Assembly: GCA_023954375.1 (NCBI GenBank)
Contig: JAMLIC010000002.1
Location: forward strand, 62,001-126,000
Source of the DNA: Planctomycetota bacterium
GTDB taxonomy: Bacteria > Planctomycetota > J058
Reading direction: 5' to 3'
Length of the DNA: 64,000 nucleotides
Shown here one piece after another: positions 59,189-64,000 of the stretch. A program made the position numbers and the translations under genes. The notes beneath the pieces are model-generated. The model worked only from the letters and a program-made list of their open reading frames with translations, was not told the origin of the DNA and did no database searches. Each line of letters starts with the position of its first letter. Position 1 is the first letter of the stretch.

Positions 59189-60481
59189 TCAACGCGGGTC
59201 CCGCGGGGGCGCCTCGGGGGGGGCCGCCAGCGCGCGCAGGCGAGCGAGGGCCGGCCGGTCGCCGGGGATCGCGTCGGCCCGGGCGTGGTCGAGGTCGGCG
59301 CACAGCGCCCTCGCGAGGTCGCGCCCCTCCGGCAGCCGCTCGAGGACCCCCGCCAGCCGCTCGAGCGCAGGACCCGTGAGCAGGTCCCCGCGCCAGCCCG
59401 GCGCGAACGCGAACCGATGCGCCCGCAGGCGCGCGAGGTAGCGCGCTCGCACCCACCCGGCGACGCCGTCCCGCGTCGCGGCGTCGACCGCGTCGACGAG
59501 GTCGGCGCCCGCCCAGCCGGGCGGCTCCCAGTGGGGCGGGTAGTCGCCCGGCCCATGACGGGAGAGCGCGGCGATCGCCTCCTCCAGCCGCCCCTCCGCG
59601 AAGGCGCGCTCGACCTCCGTCCGCCGCCGCTGCTCCGGCTGGGTCACCGGGAGGACCCCCACGAACACCGCCACGACGCCGCCCGCCAGCGCGTAGAGGC
59701 CCGGCCCCACCCGGCCGCGGGGCGCGAGGGCGGGCGGCGCCCAGGCGGGCTCCCGGCGCGCCAGGACGAGGAGCGCGGCCAGCGCCCACAGCCAGCCGGT
59801 GTAGACGACGCACCCGGCGGCCAGGAGCGCCGGCACCTGGAGGGCGCTCGCCTGCGGCGAGAGGCGGACGCCGCCCATGATCGCGAACACGTCCGTGGGG
59901 AGGAGCGCGAGCGCCGCGCCGACCAGCGCCAGCGAGACGACCATGACGAACACGCCGGGCCCGACGCCGCGCGCGCCCGCGAGCACGCGGATGAAGCGCG
60001 CGGCCAGCAGGACGCGCCAGAGCGCCACCAGCCCGAGCGTCCGGATGTTCCACGCCGCCGCCTCGTAGGGGCTGGCGCAGAGCCGCTCCCAGGGGACCGC
60101 GTAGAGCCAGGCGAGCGGGGCCGTGAGCCAGAACGCGCACAGGACCGCGCGCTGGAAGGCGACGAACGACGGCCGGGGCCCGAGCCCGCGTCGGAGGATC
60201 CCGAGCCAGGCGAGCCCGCCCAGGAGGAGCGCCGGGAGGAGCGATGCCGCGAACGGGATGAGCAGGTGCCAGGGCTCGGCGAGGAGGTCCTCGCCGTCGT
60301 ACTCGCGCGCGAGCGCCGCGGAGAGGACGAAGAGGAGGCCCAGCGCCAGCGCCCCGCGCGCGCGGGTCAGGGCGAGGATCGCCTCCGGCTCGCCCTTCAG
60401 GAACCAGAGCAGGGCCCGCGGCCCGAGCGGCGGAGGCTCGGGTTCCTGGCCCAGGTCTCCCGTCGGATCCTCGCGCGCCAC
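59189..60481 (-). CDS. Multi-pass membrane protein with helical C-terminus
   Basis: 430 residues. A Pro-rich cytosolic start (DLGQEPEPPPLGPRALLWFLKGEPEAIL), then five to seven membrane helices in a Yip1-like arrangement. A final ~150-residue soluble helical domain begins VTQPEQRRRTEVERAFAEGR and may be TPR-like. The GTG at 60481 lies 85 bp inside the end of the radical SAM gene; a later start is possible but would lose the conserved-looking LLWFLKGEPEAI segment. Function unknown. Confidence 0.65.
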   Translation of the reverse strand: MAREDPTGDLGQEPEPPPLGPRALLWFLKGEPEAILALTRARGALALGLLFVLSAALAREYDGEDLLAEPWHLLIPFAASLLPALLLGGLAWLGILRRGLGPRPSFVAFQRAVLCAFWLTAPLAWLYAVPWERLCASPYEAAAWNIRTLGLVALWRVLLAARFIRVLAGARGVGPGVFVMVVSLALVGAALALLPTDVFAIMGGVRLSPQASALQVPALLAAGCVVYTGWLWALAALLVLARREPAWAPPALAPRGRVGPGLYALAGGVVAVFVGVLPVTQPEQRRRTEVERAFAEGRLEEAIAALSRHGPGDYPPHWEPPGWAGADLVDAVDAATRDGVAGWVRARYLARLRAHRFAFAPGWRGDLLTGPALERLAGVLERLPEGRDLARALCADLDHARADAIPGDRPALARLRALAAPPEAPPRDPR

Positions 60482-61734
60482 GCCCGCGCTCCTTCGTCGA
60501 AGCCGCCGCGGAGGAGCTCGCGGAACGCGCGCTCGAGCTCCTCGACGCCCAGGCGGTCCGGCCGGAACGTCACGTCGAAGAGAGTGTAGTGCGACCACCC
60601 ACGCTCCGCCAGGAGCCGCCCCTCGCGCGCGAGCCGGCGGCGAAGCGGCGTGCCGGGGAAGGGCGTGACCAGCGTGACCTGCGCGTCGGCGAGGGGCGCC
60701 TCGCGCAGGACCGCGGCCAGCCGGTCGAGCGAGGCGCGCGTCTCGCCGTCCGCGCCCGCGATGAAGCAGCCGATCACGGCGATGCCGGCGTCCTGGATCG
60801 CGCGCGCGGCGTCCAGCACGCGCTCGAGCGGCGCCGCCTTCGGTCCCATGCCGGCCGGCCGCCCGGCGAGCGACTCGAGGCCCACGAGCACCTGCACGCA
60901 GCCGGCGGCCGCGAGGTCGCGCAGGAGCGCCGGGCGCTCGCCGAGCCGCCAGTCCGCCTCGGTGAACCATCGGGCGCCCGCGCCGGCCAGGGCCTCGAGC
61001 AGCGGCCCGGGGTCGCGCGCGCCGGCGAAGGTGTTGTCGTCGGCGAGCTCGATCACCGGCCGCGGGGCGCGGGCCGCGATCGCCGCGAGCTCGCGGGCCA
61101 CCAGGGGGGCGGGCTTCTCGCGGAACGGGCCGAGCAGGCGGCTCGCGCCGCAGAACTCGCACGCCAGCGGGCAGCCGCGCTGCGTCTGGAGCGTGAAGCG
61201 CGGCCGCGCGCGGCTCCCCAGGAGGTCGAGCCGCGGCAGCGGCGCGCGCGCGAGGTCGAAGGGAGCCCCCGCCCGGTAGACGGGCCGCAGCGCGCCCCGC
61301 TCGGCGTCCTCGAGGAGCGTCGCCCAGACCGGCTCCCCTTCGCCCACGACGACGGCGTCCACGTGCGCGCGCGCCTCGTCGGGGCAGGCGGTCGCGTGGA
61401 GCCCCCCGAGGACCGTCCGCGCGCCGCGCGCGCGCAGGAGCGCGCTCGCGCGGTAGGCCTCCTCCACCGAGGCCGTGAGCGCCGAGAGCGCGACGAGGTC
61501 GGGCCGCGCGGCGAGGACCTCCTCGATGGCGACCTCGCTCACCTCGTCGAGCTCGTGGTGCGAGCACGTCCAGCGCGGGGGGGTGAGCCCCGCGAGCGTC
61601 AGGAGCGCGAGGGCCGGGAGCCGGGCGAGCGCCGCCGCCCGGTCGTGGAGCCCCGGCAGCTCGACGCCGAGCGCGCGGAGCTCGGCCTCGCGCACGCGAA
61701 ACCCGGTGAAGGGGACGAAGGCGACGTGCGGCAT
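60397..61734 (-). CDS. B12-binding-domain radical SAM protein
   Basis: 445 residues. The N-terminal ~170 residues form a cobalamin-binding-like Rossmann domain (RPDLVALSALTASVEEAYRAS, GGLHATACPDEARAHVDAVVVGEGEPVW). The radical SAM core has the cluster motif C-x3-C-x2-C in QRGCPLACEFCGAS and later VQVLVGLESL and GCFIAGADGET. This domain pair is seen in BchE/HpnJ-type enzymes acting on lipids, porphyrins or antibiotics. The substrate here is unknown and no clear pathway genes are adjacent. ATG 61734 begins 36 bp after the SMI1-like gene stop, probably one operon with argH. Confidence 0.85.
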   Translation of the reverse strand: MPHVAFVPFTGFRVREAELRALGVELPGLHDRAAALARLPALALLTLAGLTPPRWTCSHHELDEVSEVAIEEVLAARPDLVALSALTASVEEAYRASALLRARGARTVLGGLHATACPDEARAHVDAVVVGEGEPVWATLLEDAERGALRPVYRAGAPFDLARAPLPRLDLLGSRARPRFTLQTQRGCPLACEFCGASRLLGPFREKPAPLVARELAAIAARAPRPVIELADDNTFAGARDPGPLLEALAGAGARWFTEADWRLGERPALLRDLAAAGCVQVLVGLESLAGRPAGMGPKAAPLERVLDAARAIQDAGIAVIGCFIAGADGETRASLDRLAAVLREAPLADAQVTLVTPFPGTPLRRRLAREGRLLAERGWSHYTLFDVTFRPDRLGVEELERAFRELLRGGFDEGARAWRARIRRETWARNPSLRRSGRGPCSGS

Positions 61735-61770
61735 GGGTCGACCGACGCCGCGTGGCGCGACGCCGGCGGG

Positions 61771-62415
61771 CTACTCCTTCTTGAGGTGCCGCGGGTCGAC
61801 CGGGATCTTCCCGCCCAGGTCCGAGCGCACCTTCTCCGGGTCGGGCATCGTCAGCTCGCGCGCGGGCGTGCGCGAGAGCTTGCGCAGCTTCTCGCGCTCG
61901 CGGCGGAGGAAGTCCTCCCACTCCGGGACCGTCATCGGCTGCGGCCCGCGGGTCGTCTGCAGCTCGGCCTCGAGGCGCGGCAGCTTCTGCAGGAAGGACA
62001 TGAAGTGGTCGGCGACGGGGATGAGCTTGCCCTCCTCGGCGTCGATCACCATCACGGGCGCCTCGCCGCCCTCGCCGCGCGAGGTGTCGAAGCAGAACAC
62101 CTCGCCCGAGATCGTCGCCGCGAAGGCCACGAGGTGGTCGGGCACCTCGTCCTCGCGGGCGCGCAGGTTCAGGCGCACGAGGTCGAAGCCGTCGTCGCCC
62201 GCGACGCCGTAGAGGCTCGTGTCGTAGACGCCGCCGCCGTTGTGGACGAGGAGGAAGGTCCGGAACGACGGCGGGAGCTTCACCCCGAGCGCCGCCTCGG
62301 CCGCGGCGAGCTGGTCGGGGCTGGCCGGCCCCTCGAGCCCCTCCGGGTCCTGGCCCCCGGCCTCGAGCCCCGCGGCGAACGCGGCGATCGCGGCCCGCAT
62401 CTCCTCGTCGCTCAT
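61771..62415 (-). CDS. SMI1/KNR4 family protein
   Basis: 214 residues. The SMI1/KNR4 fold is recognisable: ASPDQLAAAEAALGVKLPPSFRTFLLVHNGGGVYDTSLYGV, then VAFAATISGEVFCFDTSRG and VADHFMSFLQKL. Members are often immunity proteins against toxins or protein-interaction modules. Here no toxin gene is adjacent, and the ATG overlaps the argH stop by four bases, so it is co-expressed with a housekeeping gene. A basic tail of ~40 residues follows the domain. Confidence 0.8.
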   Translation of the reverse strand: MSDEEMRAAIAAFAAGLEAGGQDPEGLEGPASPDQLAAAEAALGVKLPPSFRTFLLVHNGGGVYDTSLYGVAGDDGFDLVRLNLRAREDEVPDHLVAFAATISGEVFCFDTSRGEGGEAPVMVIDAEEGKLIPVADHFMSFLQKLPRLEAELQTTRGPQPMTVPEWEDFLRREREKLRKLSRTPARELTMPDPEKVRSDLGGKIPVDPRHLKKE

Positions 62416-63791
62416 GCCGCACCTCCGGCCGCCTCGCGCTCGAGCGCCTCGAGGCAGCCCTCGAGGGCGGCGCGCGCGTCGCGCGCCCGCGCCTCGAGCT
62501 CGCCGAGCCGCCCCGCGGCGTCGTCGAGCCGCAGGTCGCCCGGGCTCCCCTCCGTCGCGTAGGCCCGCCGCACCGCGTCCAGGTCCGTCGGGCGCGCGAG
62601 GGCCCCCCGGGCGACCTCGTCGCCCACCTGCCGGTAGGCGTCCCGGAAGGGGACCCCCCGCGCCGCGAGCTCCAGCGCCCGGTGGGTGGCGAAGGCCTCC
62701 GTGGCCACCGCCGCCTCGGCCCGCTCGCGCTCGACCTCCAGCCCCGACACCGTCAGCTCCATCGCCCGCGCCATCGCCCGCGCCAGCCGCAGCCCCTTCA
62801 GCACGGGCTCCTTCGTCAGCTGGTAGTCCCGATGGTAGCTCGACGGGAGCCGCCCGGCGACGAGCAGGATCCGCTCGAGGTGCGCGTGCAGGACGCCCGC
62901 CTGGGCGCGCGTCAGCTCCAGCACGTCGGGGTTGCGCTTCTGCGGCATGATGCTCGAGCCCGTGGCCACGTCCGGCGCCAGGCGGAAGAAGCCCAGCTCG
63001 GGCCCGGTGTAGAGCTGCAGGTCCCAGGCCAGGCGCGCCAGGTCGTTGCCCAGGAGCACGGCGGCGAAGAGGGCCTGGGCCTCGGGCTTGCCGCGGCTCG
63101 ACTGGACCGCCTGGGCGTTGACCTGCAGGCGCGTGAAGCCGAGCAGCGCCGCCGTGCGCCGCCGGTCGAGCGGCAGGGGCACCCCGAACCCGGCCGCGCT
63201 CCCCAGCGGGCAGCGGTCGCAGGCGCCGTAGGCCTCGAGCAGCGCCTCGACCGAGTCGGCCACGCACTCGGCGTGGCCGCCGGCCCACAGGCCCACGCTC
63301 GAGGGCATGGCCTGGCGCATGTGGGTGTAGCCGGGCATGACCACGGCCTCGTGGTCGCGCGCCAGGTCGAGGAGCGCCCGCGCCAGCGCCAGGCCGGCGT
63401 CGGCCGCGTCGAGCAGCCGCCGGCGGGCGAACAGCCGCACGTCGACGAGCACCTGGTCGTTGCGCGAGCGGCCCGTGTGCAGGCGCCGCCCCGGCTCGCC
63501 CACGCGCTCGGCCAGCCGCCCCTCGACGGCCGTGTGGACGTCCTCCTCCTCGGGGCTGATCCGCAGCGCGCCCTCGCGGTGGAGCGCCAGCACCTCGAGG
63601 AGCCCGCGCGCGATCGCGCGCCGGTCGTCCGGGGAGATGATCCCGCGCTCCTCGAGCATGCGCGCGTGGGCCAGGCTCCCCCACACGTCCTCCTCGACCA
63701 GCTCGAGGTCGAGGACGTGGTCGTCGCCCACCGTGTAGGCCAGGATCTCCGGGTGGAGCGCCTCCCCCTTGTCCCAAAGCCGTCGCGCCAT
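62412..63791 (-). CDS. argH: Argininosuccinate lyase
   Basis: 459 residues, full length. It cleaves argininosuccinate to arginine and fumarate, the last step of arginine biosynthesis in the cytosol. The fumarase/lyase signature GSSIMPQKRNPD (catalytic Ser loop) is intact, as are HTGRSRNDQV, PGYTHMRQAMPSS and the SYHRDYQLTKEP segment. The ATG at 63791 gives the standard start (ARRLWDKGEALHPEILAYTVGDD). No other arg gene is in view; a SMI1-like gene is coupled downstream. Confidence 0.95.
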   Translation of the reverse strand: MARRLWDKGEALHPEILAYTVGDDHVLDLELVEEDVWGSLAHARMLEERGIISPDDRRAIARGLLEVLALHREGALRISPEEEDVHTAVEGRLAERVGEPGRRLHTGRSRNDQVLVDVRLFARRRLLDAADAGLALARALLDLARDHEAVVMPGYTHMRQAMPSSVGLWAGGHAECVADSVEALLEAYGACDRCPLGSAAGFGVPLPLDRRRTAALLGFTRLQVNAQAVQSSRGKPEAQALFAAVLLGNDLARLAWDLQLYTGPELGFFRLAPDVATGSSIMPQKRNPDVLELTRAQAGVLHAHLERILLVAGRLPSSYHRDYQLTKEPVLKGLRLARAMARAMELTVSGLEVERERAEAAVATEAFATHRALELAARGVPFRDAYRQVGDEVARGALARPTDLDAVRRAYATEGSPGDLRLDDAAGRLGELEARARDARAALEGCLEALEREAAGGAA

Positions 63792-63903
63792 CGGCCGTGC
63801 CCACCCCGCTCGTGGAAGGGGCGCATCCTATCACCGGACCTGGCCGGGGCGAGCCGTCCCGTCCCCCGGTGCGGGTGGAGGGGCATCGGCGGGGGTGGCT
63901 ATC

Positions 63904-64000
63904 ATGCCCGGCCCGGGAGGGACCCTGAGCCTCACGCATCTGGGCGAGGTCAACCTGCGCAAGGCCGAGGCGGCGGCCGACGAGGGCAACCTGCCGCGCG
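63904..64000 (+). CDS. Start of an unidentified gene (3' truncated)
   Basis: An open frame from ATG 63904 runs off the window; 32 residues are visible (MPGPGGTLSLTHLGEVNLRK, then AEAAADEGNLPR). The composition looks coding. GGGAGGG lies after rather than before this ATG, so the true start may be a CTG or later codon. Divergent from argH with ~110 bp between. Too short to identify. Confidence 0.35.
   Translation, partial: MPGPGGTLSLTHLGEVNLRKAEAAADEGNLPR

Noticed and set aside
61771..62415. SMI1/KNR4 protein as evidence for a toxin-immunity locus
   Set aside because: No polymorphic toxin, secretion marker or second immunity gene is nearby, and the gene is coupled to argH.
59189..62422. A single 1077-codon minus-strand gene
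   Set aside because: Only the last ~430 codons look like protein; the upstream part is a shadow of the radical SAM and SMI1-like genes.

Overview
The window is very GC-rich (well over 70% by eye), densely coded on both strands, and uses many GTG starts with 4-base stop/start overlaps. It contains a Ser/Thr kinase with a zinc-ribbon N-terminus, two RING-like zinc-knuckle membrane proteins, HEAT-repeat and vWA secreted proteins, prepilin-type proteins, an ECF sigma/anti-sigma pair and a SufBCDSU-SufT cluster. That gene content suggests a Planctomycetota or related PVC-type bacterium with a Gram-negative envelope. This is an inference from gene style; no rRNA is present to confirm it. No tRNA, rRNA, CRISPR array, IS element or phage gene was recognised.

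Layout: 1-1.7 kb, end of a methyltransferase and an SDR oxidoreductase. 1.8-2.0 kb, two copies of a dispersed ~100-bp repeat (more copies at 19.6 and 29.6 kb). 2.0-8.6 kb, Rrf2 regulator then sufB-sufC-sufD-sufS-sufU-sufT for Fe-S cluster assembly. 8.6-10.0 kb, RING/PH-like membrane protein and two small Cys-rich lipoproteins. 10.0-16.1 kb, hybrid histidine kinase, secreted protein of unknown role, sugar-dehydrogenase-like beta-propeller and SGNH hydrolase. 16.1-16.75 kb, gene remnant and terminator. 16.8-20.3 kb, PlsC, CoA-binding protein, YjbQ, a proline-rich membrane protein and a cyclophilin. 20.3-22.7 kb, Ser/Thr kinase fused to a peptidase-like domain that has lost its catalytic residues. 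22.9-28.7 kb, polysaccharide export and assembly block (ABC permease, ATPase, double GT2, large membrane protein). 28.8-31.7 kb, response regulator, small monooxygenase-like protein, ArsR regulator, Rpn nuclease pseudogene, UDP-GlcNAc 2-epimerase. 31.7-36.7 kb, two sugar ABC permeases divergent from a secreted GH13 enzyme, then YhhN. 36.7-40.7 kb, pseudopilin cluster (PilX-like, two prepilins, HEAT protein) downstream of a striking dyad array. 40.9-46.8 kb, secreted PPC-domain protein, PiT-like transporter, PQQ-propeller protein. 46.9-51.8 kb, DUF4382 lipoprotein and an ECF sigma/anti-sigma/periplasmic/lipoprotein/beta-barrel operon with a probable frameshift. 51.9-56.1 kb, second RING-like protein, a small hypothetical protein and the proton-translocating transhydrogenase pntAA-pntAB-pntB. 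56.3-60.5 kb, vWA, HEAT, zinc-ribbon and multi-pass proteins. 60.4-63.8 kb, B12-type radical SAM protein, SMI1/KNR4 protein and argH.

The Suf genes form one translationally coupled unit apart from a gap between sufB and sufC. The maltodextrin-type permeases and secreted GH13 enzyme look like a dextrin-use locus without its binding protein or ATPase. The pseudopilin cluster and the sigma-factor operon are the two multi-gene units whose collective function I cannot assign. The dispersed hairpin-forming repeat and the kinase/pseudo-peptidase fusion are the most unusual single signals. Coordinates were taken by reading the sequence; no alignment or database search was run.
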